64,000 nt of DNA, taken from the NCBI RefSeq assembly GCF_000404225.1, contig NC_021353.1, positions 310,001-374,000 of the forward strand, given 5' to 3'. Below are positions 1-8,757 of the stretch, piece after piece. Under the pieces are notes generated by a model. It was not told the DNA's origin and did no database searches. It was given only the letters and a program-made list of their open reading frames with translations. The position numbers and the translations under genes were made by a program. This DNA comes from Candidatus Methanomassiliicoccus intestinalis Issoire-Mx1 (GTDB lineage: Archaea; Thermoplasmatota; Thermoplasmata; Methanomassiliicoccales; Methanomassiliicoccaceae). Every line of letters starts with the position of its first letter. The first letter of the stretch is position 1.

Positions 1-24
1 GTTCGAATCTGCTCGGGGCTACCA
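1..24 (+). tRNA. tRNA, 3' end only (cut by window start)
   Basis: The first bases read as the end of a tRNA: the T-loop TTCGAAT, the T-stem half CTGCT, the 3' acceptor strand CGGGGCT, discriminator A and an encoded CCA at 22-24. The anticodon lies outside the window, so the amino acid cannot be assigned. The missing acceptor 5' strand should be AGCCCCG. Confidence 0.8.
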
Positions 25-144
25 TTTCTATCAATAATTGCTTGTAACTTATAAGATAAGTGATATTAGCATTTTTAATCATTTATCATACATATTCTAA
101 TGACTGGATCAGATGCTGTATTGTATATTTCTGAGAAAAATTTA

Positions 145-363
145 TCAACGATCTTCAGGACCATCAACATACTCAAGAATATCTCCTGGCTGACATTTTA
201 GAACTCTGCAGATTGAGTTGAGTGTTGAAAACCTGATAGCAGAGATTTTGCCTGTTTTTATATTTGACAAATTTACGTTTGATATTCCTACTTTTTCTGC
301 CAGCTCATTTAATGATATCTTTCTGTCCGCCATGACTCTGTCTAATCTGAGTATTATCGTCAT
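145..363 (-). CDS. XRE/Cro-like HTH transcriptional regulator (YozG type)
   Basis: A 72-residue protein that is essentially one helix-turn-helix of the Cro/CI type. The run LNELAEKVGISNVNLSNIK (about residues 19-37) is the HTH, with a short C-terminal tail. Single-domain regulators of this size are commonly paired with DUF2975 membrane proteins, and here the gene starts 6 nt after the DUF2975 stop on the same strand, so the two form an operon. Such pairs are usually taken as small sensory/regulatory modules; the signal is unknown. The repeated TTTAATG operator upstream of the operon is a natural candidate for its binding site (inference). Confidence 0.85.
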   Translation of the reverse strand: MTIILRLDRVMADRKISLNELAEKVGISNVNLSNIKTGKISAIRFSTLNSICRVLKCQPGDILEYVDGPEDR

Positions 364-369
364 ATCACA

Positions 370-882
370 TCACAGAGTTTGATCTGATTCGTTCTGGAGA
401 TACACACCGTACTGGAACACGAGAGATAAACAGTACATCGCTATGGCCGCAAGCACCATGAAAAAATTTATGCTGATGCTGGACTCGGCTTCAGGATAAG
501 CTATCTTCATCACAAGGTTTTCTAAAACAGGGACTGCCAGACCCGCTATTAAAATGAGTATTGATATGCTTTTTATATACTTCACATTTTTAATCGTAAA
601 CGGAGTTCTTTCTTTGCTTATGGCTTTCATTAGCTTATATACAATTGCTAGAACCAACAGCATGATTATTGATGTTGTAATCAGTATGATCATTATTGGA
701 ATAATTTCTGGCTCAGGAATACCTGAATCAATGATCTCTTGCCAGGATTCAGGGGAAAAAAGCAGAATCGCTACTACGACTGCCAATAGCAATAATAACG
801 CCATGATTATAATGATGCAATATGAACCGTATCTGCAGATAGTTTGAAGTCTCTTGAGATTGAAATTTTCGTTCATACGCAT
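370..882 (-). CDS. DUF2975 family membrane protein
   Basis: A 170-residue protein with four predicted membrane segments (about residues 20-43, 60-85, 103-120, 138-160). The loop with RTPFTIKNVKYIKSI between helices 2 and 3 is the recognisable DUF2975 signature. It is the first gene of an operon with the XRE regulator. ATGs at residues 1 and 3 are both possible starts. The family has no established biochemical role; in many bacteria and archaea it occurs next to the same regulator type, which suggests a membrane partner of that regulator (inference). Confidence 0.8.
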   Translation of the reverse strand: MRMNENFNLKRLQTICRYGSYCIIIIMALLLLLAVVVAILLFSPESWQEIIDSGIPEPEIIPIMIILITTSIIMLLVLAIVYKLMKAISKERTPFTIKNVKYIKSISILILIAGLAVPVLENLVMKIAYPEAESSISINFFMVLAAIAMYCLSLVFQYGVYLQNESDQTL

Positions 883-926
883 ACCTTTTTATTGAGCTTA
901 ATCTGTTAAGTATATATAACATTATC

Positions 927-982
927 TTTAATGTATTTCAACAAAGATTTAATGATTATCATTAAATACTTAATGTTTAATG
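927..982. promoter_or_regulatory. Operator array: TTTAATG repeats and a 21-bp perfect palindrome
   Basis: The divergent region between the DUF2975 operon and the ABC exporter holds TTTAATG at 927-933, 948-954 and 976-982, CTTAATG at 969-975, and the reverse copy at 960-966. Positions 947-967 form a perfect inverted repeat with 10-bp arms (ATTTAATGAT) around one base. The direct copies at 927, 948 and 969 are exactly 21 bp apart, two helical turns. An AT-rich TATA-like tract at 911-919 serves the minus-strand operon. This looks like a regulator binding array; the XRE protein is the nearest candidate. Confidence 0.65.
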
Positions 983-1062
983 TGAGATTCAATTGTGCAA
1001 AAAATTGCCAATTACGGTGACCAAATGAAGGAATTATACACTAAAAGAGATGGGAAGAGACT

Positions 1063-2007
1063 ATGACTTCTGAATATCCAATCGAACTGATAAACTTGAG
1101 AAAAGAATATGGTGCTTTTGTTGCTGTAGACGATCTCAGTCTGAAAATTAAAAAAAATAGTTTTACCGGACTACTGGGACCGAACGGAGCAGGTAAAAGC
1201 ACTTCATTAAAAATCTTAACGAATCTTATTACTCCTACTTCTGGTACAGTTGAGTTGAATGGGATCAATGTTAACAAAAATCCCTGGGAGGCGTTACTTA
1301 CTGTAGGGACCGTGGTCGAGACACCAGAATTTTATCTGTACCTTACACCGAAAGAGACCTTCAGATATCTAGGACAACTGCTGGGTATGAGTTCTGAGTC
1401 CATTAAGTACGAAACCGATACAATCTTGGAAAAAGTTAAAATGACTCAGTGGGCTGATAAAAAACTGGGAACATTTTCCAAGGGAATGAGACAAAGAATT
1501 GCTCTTGGCCAAGCATTGTTAAACAACCCAGACATAATCATCTTGGATGAACCCACTTCTGGATTAGATCCAAGGGGTATGGCTGAGATGAGAGAAATAC
1601 TCAAGACTCTCAGAAGCGGCAGCAAAGAGCTTACCGTTTTGATGAGTTCACACATGCTGCACGAGGTTAGTGACTTATGTGACCACGTGGCAATGGTAGA
1701 TCACGGGAAACTTCTTGTCCATGATGAAATAGATAAAATTCTTGGTGACTCAGAATCCAGAACTGTAATTGTAAAGACTGTAGAAAAAGCAGATAATTCC
1801 ATAATTGAGAAAATCAGCGAGCTCTCCAATGTTGTAAACGCTAGGCTGTATGATAATGGAATTGAAATACGATTCAAAGGTGGCAAAGCTGAACAAATGG
1901 ATCTTTTCAACGCTCTTGCAGACCTGCATATTACAGTCTACAGCATGTCTGAAGATTCAAATGCGTTAGAGAACAAATATCTCAGCTTAATTAAGGACTC
2001 GCGGTGA
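1063..2007 (+). CDS. ABC transporter ATP-binding protein (ABC-2 exporter type)
   Basis: A 314-residue nucleotide-binding subunit. Walker A is GPNGAGKS (about residues 39-46), the ABC signature is FSKGMRQR, and Walker B is IIILDEPTSGLD, followed by a switch His (SSHMLHEV). A C-terminal extension of about 90 residues is typical of the CcmA/DrrA-like exporters. The next gene, 4 nt downstream, encodes the membrane subunit, so the two form a complete ABC-2 system exporting an unknown substrate. The start at 1063 follows a purine-rich leader. Confidence 0.9.
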   Translation: MTSEYPIELINLRKEYGAFVAVDDLSLKIKKNSFTGLLGPNGAGKSTSLKILTNLITPTSGTVELNGINVNKNPWEALLTVGTVVETPEFYLYLTPKETFRYLGQLLGMSSESIKYETDTILEKVKMTQWADKKLGTFSKGMRQRIALGQALLNNPDIIILDEPTSGLDPRGMAEMREILKTLRSGSKELTVLMSSHMLHEVSDLCDHVAMVDHGKLLVHDEIDKILGDSESRTVIVKTVEKADNSIIEKISELSNVVNARLYDNGIEIRFKGGKAEQMDLFNALADLHITVYSMSEDSNALENKYLSLIKDSR

Positions 2008-2011
2008 TTTA

Positions 2012-2824
2012 ATGTCAGAAACTCAAAATGCTAATAATTACATTAGAATGCGCGGTGGCGTATCCACATATCTAAAACAGTCATATGTGGTAATGAAAAA
2101 TGAGATAGTTAAGTTCACCAGAGGAAAAAAGATGCTGCTATTCACAGCGCTTATCTTTTTGGTGCTTATCTTGCTTACTGCAGTACCATACTTATTAGGT
2201 GACGGACTCACCGATAATGCTACTGAGCTCGCTGCTAGCTATTCATCATTTGTTGCTCTGATTATACTGCTGTTCGCCACTCTCTTTGCATCAACGTCAC
2301 TAGTATCTGAATTTGAAGAAAGAACCGCATTGATCCTATTCACAAGGCCAGTAAAGAAATCATCTATTCTGCTTGGGAAATTAGCTGCATCAATGGTGAT
2401 TGGAATCGCATTCCTTGCATTCTATTATGCATTCACGTCTGTAGTGTCTTTAGCAGTCGCTGGGTCTGTAGATTCGACCATGCTTACTTCATTCGGACTC
2501 GCAGTTCTCTACCTGTTTTGCATGGTTGGAATAGCTTTACTGATCAGCTCTGTGATGAAAAAGGGAAGCACGGCAACAATCATAACATTCGTCATGTCAC
2601 TGCTGATTTTTTCAATAGTATCAACTCTGCTTGGTGCATATGATGTTGAGAACTGGTGGTTACCCGATGTAGCATCCGGTGCAATATACGATGTGTTTGG
2701 ATTCACCTTTGCAGGAATTCCTGCTGCTACTGTGGATTTAGCTAGGACATCCGGTGTATTTGTTGCATGGGGGCTGGTTACTACTTTAATAGCTTACTTC
2801 CTGTTCAAAAAGAGAAGTTTCTAA
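2012..2824 (+). CDS. ABC-2 type transporter permease
   Basis: A 270-residue membrane protein with about six hydrophobic helices (near residues 43-63, 84-105, 127-152, 165-180, 190-210, 247-265). The motif EFEERTALILFTRPVKKS after helix 2 is characteristic of ABC-2 permeases such as NosY-like proteins. It starts 4 nt after the ATPase gene and has a GGTGAT ribosome-binding site inside that gene's end, so translation is probably coupled. Substrate unknown. A T-rich stretch just after the stop (2843-2860) is a likely archaeal terminator. Confidence 0.85.
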   Translation: MSETQNANNYIRMRGGVSTYLKQSYVVMKNEIVKFTRGKKMLLFTALIFLVLILLTAVPYLLGDGLTDNATELAASYSSFVALIILLFATLFASTSLVSEFEERTALILFTRPVKKSSILLGKLAASMVIGIAFLAFYYAFTSVVSLAVAGSVDSTMLTSFGLAVLYLFCMVGIALLISSVMKKGSTATIITFVMSLLIFSIVSTLLGAYDVENWWLPDVASGAIYDVFGFTFAGIPAATVDLARTSGVFVAWGLVTTLIAYFLFKKRSF

Positions 2825-3133
2825 GAGAGAACTTCTCAAACCACTTTTTTTATTTTTTTGTGATACGTTTAACCGGTTCAATAAACTAATACATAGAATA
2901 CAATTTGTTCATCTGATTCCAAGTCTGTAAAAATTAAATAGCATCAAAGATAAAGCTCTCTTCGATGCATTTTCCTATCTGGACTGCTTTTTGTTCATGA
3001 GGAGCTGATAAATCCCACTGGACAAATTTGGATTTGTGTGATTACAGACAGCTCAAGCCAAGCTATTGTACCAATTGACACAAATGAATGTGTATTGAAG
3101 GATTTATCGAGTGTGTCTTATCCGTTGAACGGA
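2825..3133. other. Intergenic stretch without a recognisable gene
   Basis: It begins with the T-rich terminator of the ABC operon. On the minus strand there is a 35-codon open segment (around 2938-3045) bounded by stops, with no start codon or ribosome-binding site. It could be debris of a decayed gene, but I recognise no family in it. Confidence 0.4.
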
Positions 3134-4327
3134 TCAGACATTAAACTCGGTTTTATGAGTTTCTGGCCATGGGCAATCCCGCCATTGTCCTTCATCCATA
3201 TCTGAGTTTCCTGTCAGAAGATCAGTTGCAGCGTCTGCCAGGTAGCCAAGGTAGCTTTCCGCCGATGCACCATCTCCGCACAACAGCTTCCACATCATGC
3301 CGCCGAATAAGTATGACTGGGCAAACTCCCTCCAGCTATGAAGTCCTTTAGCTGCTTTTTGGGACAGTTCCCATAGGATACCCACAGCCTCACCTTCGGT
3401 GATCCATCCCAGATAGTAGCCCCAGCGGGCCAGCATAGCCGCTCTTCCCACATCCCAGCCAATGAGGAAGTTTGGGCCGTAACGGTCTTTGAAATGCTGG
3501 ACGAAACGCCAACCACGGGAGATCGATGCAAGCTCTTCTTCATCCATGCCCTCTTCCGCAAGTTCCTCGGGTGTTTCTGCCTCGCAGTATGCTTGGTATC
3601 GCAGAATATACCCCTCTTGGCTCAGATAATGGATGGTGTCTAGCAGTTCGCTTCGTCCGTTGATGCCCCAAGATCGGCGTACCAGAGAGACGATTTTTTG
3701 TTCTAGGACTGGAATATGCTCTTCCACATCCATACCTGAGAGTTCATGGTCATTAACTGTAGAGATAATGCCAGAGAGCAGGATACCGAAGCGGCCCCAT
3801 CGGGGATCTTCCTTTGTATAATGGATTGGTTCGGATTCAGGCAAGGTGTCCAGCCAGGCCAGCTTGTTCTCCAGAACCTGATATAGCTCTTCTTCCCGTG
3901 CCTGGTCGAGCTCCTGCATCTCATCCTCATCGTCTTCTTCTTCCATTGCCAGAGTTTCCAGGGCTGCAGAGATGATTCCCATGTCCTCACCAAAGAGTTG
4001 ATCCATCATACCTTCCACGCCCAATGCAGCGTAGTTAGATACCTGACGGGCCACCTCTGCTTGTATCAGCTCCTGGTTGGCTGCCATCTGCGCCATTGTT
4101 TCTGGGCTGAATAACTGACCCAATATCTCCACCTGGCGTTGCTGGTTGGCAGCGTCAATATTGGCGGATGACTGTTCTTCCACCTCTTGTTGTTCAGCTG
4201 CTTTTTCGGCGTCTGATTCTATATCTTCAGCAATCTTCTGGCTTTTTTCCATGGACTCTTTGAGCTGCTGAGAGGCCGCATCTCTAGCGGCTTCCGCTCG
4301 TTTCATGAGCTCTTCAATATCTGGCAT
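3134..4327 (-). CDS. DUF1266 domain-containing protein, probably horizontally acquired
   Basis: A 397-residue soluble protein. The N-terminal ~150 residues are acidic and rich in Glu, Gln and Ala (coiled-coil-like). The C-terminal ~200 residues carry the DUF1266 pattern: WDVGRAAMLARWGYYLGWI, an acidic pair, then HSWREFAQSYLFGGMMW. DUF1266 proteins are mainly known from bacteria, with no proven function. The gene is visibly richer in G+C and uses CTG/GCC-type codons unlike its neighbours. It has a strong bacterial-style ribosome-binding site (GGAGGAG) 7 nt before the ATG. It stands alone, flanked by non-coding DNA. These signs fit recent transfer from a gut or sediment bacterium (inference). 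Confidence 0.75.
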   Translation of the reverse strand: MPDIEELMKRAEAARDAASQQLKESMEKSQKIAEDIESDAEKAAEQQEVEEQSSANIDAANQQRQVEILGQLFSPETMAQMAANQELIQAEVARQVSNYAALGVEGMMDQLFGEDMGIISAALETLAMEEEDDEDEMQELDQAREEELYQVLENKLAWLDTLPESEPIHYTKEDPRWGRFGILLSGIISTVNDHELSGMDVEEHIPVLEQKIVSLVRRSWGINGRSELLDTIHYLSQEGYILRYQAYCEAETPEELAEEGMDEEELASISRGWRFVQHFKDRYGPNFLIGWDVGRAAMLARWGYYLGWITEGEAVGILWELSQKAAKGLHSWREFAQSYLFGGMMWKLLCGDGASAESYLGYLADAATDLLTGNSDMDEGQWRDCPWPETHKTEFNV

Positions 4328-4808
4328 GCTATTCTCCTCCTTTTCCTACTCCGAGGCATTGGTATGACTGCAAGGAGCTTCTTTTCAGGTCAACACTCCT
4401 TCAATACTATGTGGAACTAAAGACACTCCACCACTGCAACATGAATGTCAGGGCGATGACTGTGTCCCAGCATCTTTTAAAGTGTCTGCATGATCCATTC
4501 TGGAACTGGTTCATGAGAGAGCCTGTGAACGACTTCCATACTCCCTCGGGACACTAGACACGCAGTGGTATCTATTCTCCAGATATAATGTTGATGCATA
4601 TGTCCTGGTCAGAATGGTGAGGGTGTTGGTAGGGCTCTTAAACAACTTTTTCTAGAATTTCCTAATATTTTCCTCTTTAAACATCTATGCTTGCTGTACT
4701 CTGATATAACAGGTGTTCATACAATTTCAGTACAATCAGTATGTCAAACAACTCTATTAATCTCATAACTTTATGTTTTATCTACAAATACTTCGATTCA
4801 TCGGAGTT
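4328..4808. other. Intergenic stretch without a supported gene
   Basis: About 480 bases upstream of the DUF1266 gene. The half next to that gene shares its higher G+C content; the other half returns to AT-rich host-like DNA. A 38-codon open frame on the plus strand (4441-4557) has no ribosome-binding site and no recognisable similarity. I see no RNA gene or repeat here. The transferred segment may extend to about 4640. Confidence 0.4.
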
Positions 4809-5273
4809 TTATTTTGTAGAATCTGGACATGTATCACCTGTATTTTTTCTCTTTACCACAGCTTCTGTGAAATTTATCAATACAATCTCATTTTTATGAT
4901 TATAAACAGTCATTTTAGTTTTTAAAATGCCGTTATATCTATTCCGGGGGTATGTTTCTATAATTTCCACTTCTCCTCTGAGAATGTCCCCTGCAAAGAC
5001 TGGTACAAACCATTCGGTGCTGAAACATTTTCCGGCGATAAGACAATCTCCGAGGATATCCTGCTCCTGAAATTTTCCCCAGATGACTAATAGGCTCATC
5101 ATTCCAGATGCAATTATCTTCTTGAATCTAGTGGTTTGAGCATATTCCTCATCTGTATGAAGTGGAATATTGTCATACCTTTTAGCAAAATCAATAATAT
5201 CCTCTTTTGTAATTAATATGCTGGGAACTTCATATTTCTGCCCAATCTTGCAATCTTCTAAGAACATCAACAT
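4809..5273 (-). CDS. MaoC-like (R)-hydratase / hotdog-fold protein
   Basis: A 154-residue protein with the MaoC dehydratase pattern. The stretch FAKRYDNIPLHTDEEYA carries the Asp and His that form the hydratase active site, followed by the ASGMMSL helix. Family members hydrate enoyl-CoA or related thioesters. No fatty-acid oxidation genes lie nearby and the archaeon probably lacks that pathway, so the real substrate is unknown. It is 42 nt downstream of the MATE gene's stop on the same strand and may share its transcript. Met1 and Met3 are both possible starts. Confidence 0.8.
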   Translation of the reverse strand: MLMFLEDCKIGQKYEVPSILITKEDIIDFAKRYDNIPLHTDEEYAQTTRFKKIIASGMMSLLVIWGKFQEQDILGDCLIAGKCFSTEWFVPVFAGDILRGEVEIIETYPRNRYNGILKTKMTVYNHKNEIVLINFTEAVVKRKNTGDTCPDSTK

Positions 5274-5315
5274 GCTATAAGTTCATAGTTTATACAGATT
5301 TATGTCCAGAATTCA

Positions 5316-6695
5316 TCATTCTGGATATGCGTCTGCAATCTTATCAGGTCGTTTTTTCCAGTTGCCCTGATGATATCGGATCATTGATGGCAGCATTCCC
5401 AGCATCCATCCGATCGGGGCTGCATACCAGATGCCAGAGTAACCAAAGATGCTTGCCAGGATTATTGAAAGACCTACTTTTGATAGAAGTTCTATTATCC
5501 CGGACATCAATGGGATTCCAAGTTCTCCCATGCCCCTCAAGGTATTATTGTACAGCAGGATCATTCCTAAGAATGAGTAGAAGCAGGCTGAGGTACATAG
5601 ATACTGATATGCTATGCTGACTACACTCTCAATTTGTGAATCTGCATCCGATATGAACCAGCGTGCGACATCATCTCCGAAAATGAAGATTAATGCCGTT
5701 GATACGAAGCTCAGGAATATTACCAGCATGGCTATTTTCTTAAATCCTTCTTGTATGCGTTCCGTCTTGTGAGCTCCTATGTTTTGTCCAGCATATATTG
5801 AGAATGCCTGAGACAGATTTATGAATGCTAATGTGGCAAATTCTTCCACTCTCACTCCCGTTGTATATGCTGCAACCACAGTTGTGCCGAAACCATTAAT
5901 CACTCCTGTAGCTGCCATTTCTCCTACCGCTATGAAACAGCTCTGCAAACCCATGGTGATTCCCATTTTGGTTACAAGCTTAAGCTGTCTGAAGTCTGGT
6001 CTGAATTCGTGCCGGGATATGTGAAATATGGGATACTTTTTTATGATATATGCAATGCATAAAACTGCAGAAATTGCCTGGGAGATCACAGTCGCTATCG
6101 CTGCACCAGCAACGCCCATGTCCATTCCCAGTATGAACACCAAGTCCAGGATGATATTGGAAACCGCAGATATCATCAGAAAATACAAGGGAGTCTTGCT
6201 GTCCCCTATTGCACGCAGTATTGCCGCTGCAACGTCATATGCTAGCTGTGCAACGCTGAATCCAATGCAGATCTGAATGTATATTACAGATTCATTTATG
6301 ATATCAGGTGGTGTCTGAAGCAGTTCCATCAGCGGTCTTGCACCATATATTCCAACTAGTGAGAGGATAACAGCGCATATTGCGGACAGGAATATGGCAT
6401 TCACCACGGTTTTTTTGACCATTGCATGATTGTCTGCCCCAAAATGATGAGCAGTCACAATAGAGAATGCATTTGTCAACCCTAACATGAATGAAATCAT
6501 GAAAAAGATCGTAGAGCCCGTTGCTCCCACAGCAGCTAGAGCGTGAGATCCAAGCGTGTTTCCTACAATGAGGGTATCAACAACACTGTACAGCTGTTGA
6601 ACAACTCCTCCGATTATCATCGGAAGTGCAAATATCAAAATTAATTTGAGCGGACGCCCTTCTGTTAGATTCCTTACATGTCCGTTCGCAGTCAT
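5316..6695 (-). CDS. MATE family multidrug/metabolite efflux transporter
   Basis: A 459-residue integral membrane protein of the usual MATE length, with twelve hydrophobic segments arranged as two similar halves. The N-terminal RPLKLILIFALPMIIGGVVQQLYSVVDT and the central repeat start are typical MatE domain openings (PF01554). Members exchange cations (Na+ or H+) for organic cations, drugs or metabolites across the cell membrane. It is the first gene of a possible two-gene unit with the MaoC-like gene. The substrate cannot be deduced. Confidence 0.9.
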   Translation of the reverse strand: MTANGHVRNLTEGRPLKLILIFALPMIIGGVVQQLYSVVDTLIVGNTLGSHALAAVGATGSTIFFMISFMLGLTNAFSIVTAHHFGADNHAMVKKTVVNAIFLSAICAVILSLVGIYGARPLMELLQTPPDIINESVIYIQICIGFSVAQLAYDVAAAILRAIGDSKTPLYFLMISAVSNIILDLVFILGMDMGVAGAAIATVISQAISAVLCIAYIIKKYPIFHISRHEFRPDFRQLKLVTKMGITMGLQSCFIAVGEMAATGVINGFGTTVVAAYTTGVRVEEFATLAFINLSQAFSIYAGQNIGAHKTERIQEGFKKIAMLVIFLSFVSTALIFIFGDDVARWFISDADSQIESVVSIAYQYLCTSACFYSFLGMILLYNNTLRGMGELGIPLMSGIIELLSKVGLSIILASIFGYSGIWYAAPIGWMLGMLPSMIRYHQGNWKKRPDKIADAYPE

Positions 6696-6996
6696 TTTAT
6701 CATATATTTTTTATTATACTTTGCATTCTTAAATTAATCAACTTCTCCATTTTTAGATCAAGCGCATTACTATTTTTTTTACTTACTGAACTACTTTCAT
6801 GGTCATCAACAATCATGCGCTCTATCACTGCATTGCATAAGAATGTGCAGTTCAGATTATCGATGTTGATCTTAGCAATAATTGTTCATAAGTAATTTAA
6901 TATAAACACGTATGTTAATTTTAAAAATTATATTTCTGTCTGTCTTTAATTTTTTTGAATGAAATAAACAAATAGTAAACGATCTAACAAGTCATC
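6696..6996. other. AT-rich intergenic region, promoter-like only
   Basis: It separates the MATE gene (minus strand) from a small plus-strand open frame at 6997. It contains AT-rich tracts such as TTTAATATAAAC near 6897-6908 that could be a TATA element for the plus strand. No gene, repeat or RNA structure is apparent. Confidence 0.4.
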
Positions 6997-7158
6997 ATGA
7001 GAAGCAATCAAAGCATGAAACTTGAAGACCTCCAAGCTGAAATATTTAGATTCAGGCGGAAAGCTGTTAGAAAAGTGAGGCGAGGAACAAAGAGAATTCG
7101 AATGAGAAATACTTTGAGAAGATGGAAACGATCCTCAAGAACTATGTTTAAACGTTGA
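6997..7158 (+). CDS. Small, very basic (Arg-rich) hypothetical protein
   Basis: An open frame of 53 codons from ATG to TGA, with roughly 20 Arg or Lys residues and the pattern KAVRKVRRGTKRIRMRN in its middle. It is not a ribosomal protein I recognise. A second ATG at residue 7 (MKLEDLQAEIF) begins a mildly amphipathic segment. No good ribosome-binding site precedes it. It ends 2 nt before the convergent isochorismatase gene's stop. It may be a small nucleic-acid-binding protein or a chance frame. Confidence 0.4.
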   Translation: MRSNQSMKLEDLQAEIFRFRRKAVRKVRRGTKRIRMRNTLRRWKRSSRTMFKR

Positions 7159-7160
7159 TA

Positions 7161-7688
7161 TCAAGATTTATGCTCAATTTTAATCTGGCATAGTTCCATA
7201 GCTCTGAGGGCGATTATATTATTCTCTTTGTTCGAGCCTGCACAGCAGGAAGCATCCACAGCTACTTCTGTGTCAGGGAGAAATGATTTTATAATCATCG
7301 CATTTGAAATTACACAAATATCTGTGCAGACACCGATTAGAACAACCCTGTTAACTTTATTCTCTTCATCAAGTGATTTGAGGATCTGTCCAAGCTCGAT
7401 TGATCCAAAGGCAGATTTGTCAATAGGTTCGTCTTTTCTCAGCCTCTCAATCTGCGGGTGCAACATCCACCCTTCTGTTCCTTTTATGCAATGCACGATT
7501 GGAAGATTTTTTCCTTCCTGCGTCTCAAGATAGTTTTCATAGTGAGTATCTCTTGTAAATATGACTCGGCCTTCAAACTCTTCAATCTTCTTTACTACAT
7601 TGGGGACAATGGCTGCAGCTTCTTTACTGCCGAGAGGACCGTCAATAAAATCATTCTGCATATCTACAACAATCAAAATGTTCTGCAT
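7161..7688 (-). CDS. Isochorismatase-family cysteine hydrolase (nicotinamidase-like)
   Basis: A 175-residue protein with the family's catalytic set: Asp in VVDMQNDFIDG near the N-terminus, Lys in PIDKSAFGS, and the nucleophile Cys in VVLIGVCTDICV (about residue 122). The Asp-Lys-Cys triad and the length fit small amidohydrolases such as nicotinamidase (PncA), which returns nicotinamide to the NAD pathway. Metal-binding residues typical of PncA (DxHxxH) are not clearly present, although RDTHYENY is in the right area, so the substrate is left open. It is a single gene with its own promoter. Confidence 0.8.
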   Translation of the reverse strand: MQNILIVVDMQNDFIDGPLGSKEAAAIVPNVVKKIEEFEGRVIFTRDTHYENYLETQEGKNLPIVHCIKGTEGWMLHPQIERLRKDEPIDKSAFGSIELGQILKSLDEENKVNRVVLIGVCTDICVISNAMIIKSFLPDTEVAVDASCCAGSNKENNIIALRAMELCQIKIEHKS

Positions 7689-7817
7689 CTCTTGCGCTTA
7701 ATTGCATCGCTGTTATATCGTTTTGCTCATCTGAAGTCCTGGTACATATCTGCCTGCTTATAAGTAACTATAAATACATCTCTGATAAAACCCGTACAAA
7801 GGATTACGGAGATCTCA

Positions 7818-8705
7818 ATGATTATCAATTTTGTCAGGGGATTCTGCATGGCAATCGCAGACAGCGTGCCGGGAGTTTCTGGAGGAACCATAGCATTTCT
7901 GCTCGGTTTCTATGACAAATTTATAGGTGCATTCAATAATATTCTCTCTGGAAATAAAGAACAGCGCATTAATGCTGCTAAATTCCTGCTGAAACTCGGA
8001 GCAGGATGGATAATAGGCTTCATAGTCTGTGTTCTGATTTTGTCTAGTATTTTTCAGTCGAATATCTATCAGATCAGTTCTTTGTTTTTAGGACTAATTA
8101 TCTTTGCGATCCCCGTCATAATCATGGCTGAAAAAGAATGTCTTAAGGGAAAATATGCGAATCTCATCTTCACAATTATCGGGATAGTCATCGTATGCCT
8201 GATTACATACTATAATCCAGTATCTGGTGAAGGCAGTAGCATAAATCTCACACAGCCTTCAATTGAATTGGCATTGTATGTTTTCGTTGCTGCAATTATA
8301 ACAATATCTGCAATGGTGCTGCCAGGAATATCCGGATCCACGCTTCTTCTGGCAATGGGGCTCTATCTGCCTCTGCTGAATGCTGTAAAAGAAGTGATCC
8401 ATTTAGATTCTTCATATCTTCTCATGCTGTGTATATTTGCCTTAGGTCTGATAGTTGGTATATTCTCAGTAATCAAAATTGTGAAGCACTGTCTGGATGC
8501 TTATCGTTCTCAGACCATCTATCTGATTTTAGGTTTGATGATCGGTTCTATTTATTCAATCATCATGGGAGCTACAACACTGGAAGTTCCGCAGCCAGCT
8601 ATGTCTCTCAGTACATTCCACATACTATTCTTCATACTTGGAGGGCTGGTATTGGTAGCCTTAGAATTCATGAAGAAAAAGATGACCGATGATCGATTCG
8701 TCTAA
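7818..8705 (+). CDS. DUF368 family membrane protein
   Basis: A 295-residue polytopic membrane protein with about eight hydrophobic segments. The N-terminal GFCMAIADSVPGVSGGTIAFLLGFYD is the DUF368 hallmark, and a second SGSTLLLAMGLYLPLL motif in the middle (LPGISGS) shows internal duplication. Recent work on DUF368 and DedA-like proteins links these families to undecaprenyl- or C55-lipid carrier translocation in bacteria (family knowledge). In an archaeon the substrate could be a dolichol-type carrier (inference). It has a GGAGAT ribosome-binding site 6 nt before the ATG. Confidence 0.85.
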   Translation: MIINFVRGFCMAIADSVPGVSGGTIAFLLGFYDKFIGAFNNILSGNKEQRINAAKFLLKLGAGWIIGFIVCVLILSSIFQSNIYQISSLFLGLIIFAIPVIIMAEKECLKGKYANLIFTIIGIVIVCLITYYNPVSGEGSSINLTQPSIELALYVFVAAIITISAMVLPGISGSTLLLAMGLYLPLLNAVKEVIHLDSSYLLMLCIFALGLIVGIFSVIKIVKHCLDAYRSQTIYLILGLMIGSIYSIIMGATTLEVPQPAMSLSTFHILFFILGGLVLVALEFMKKKMTDDRFV

Positions 8706-8757
8706 TTCTAACACCAACGCTTAATACCCACTCATCAATCAGATATGTGGTATAATC

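Noticed and set aside
3001..3130. Possible protein fragment on the minus strand
   Set aside because: Only ~35 codons between stops, no start, and no recognised family.
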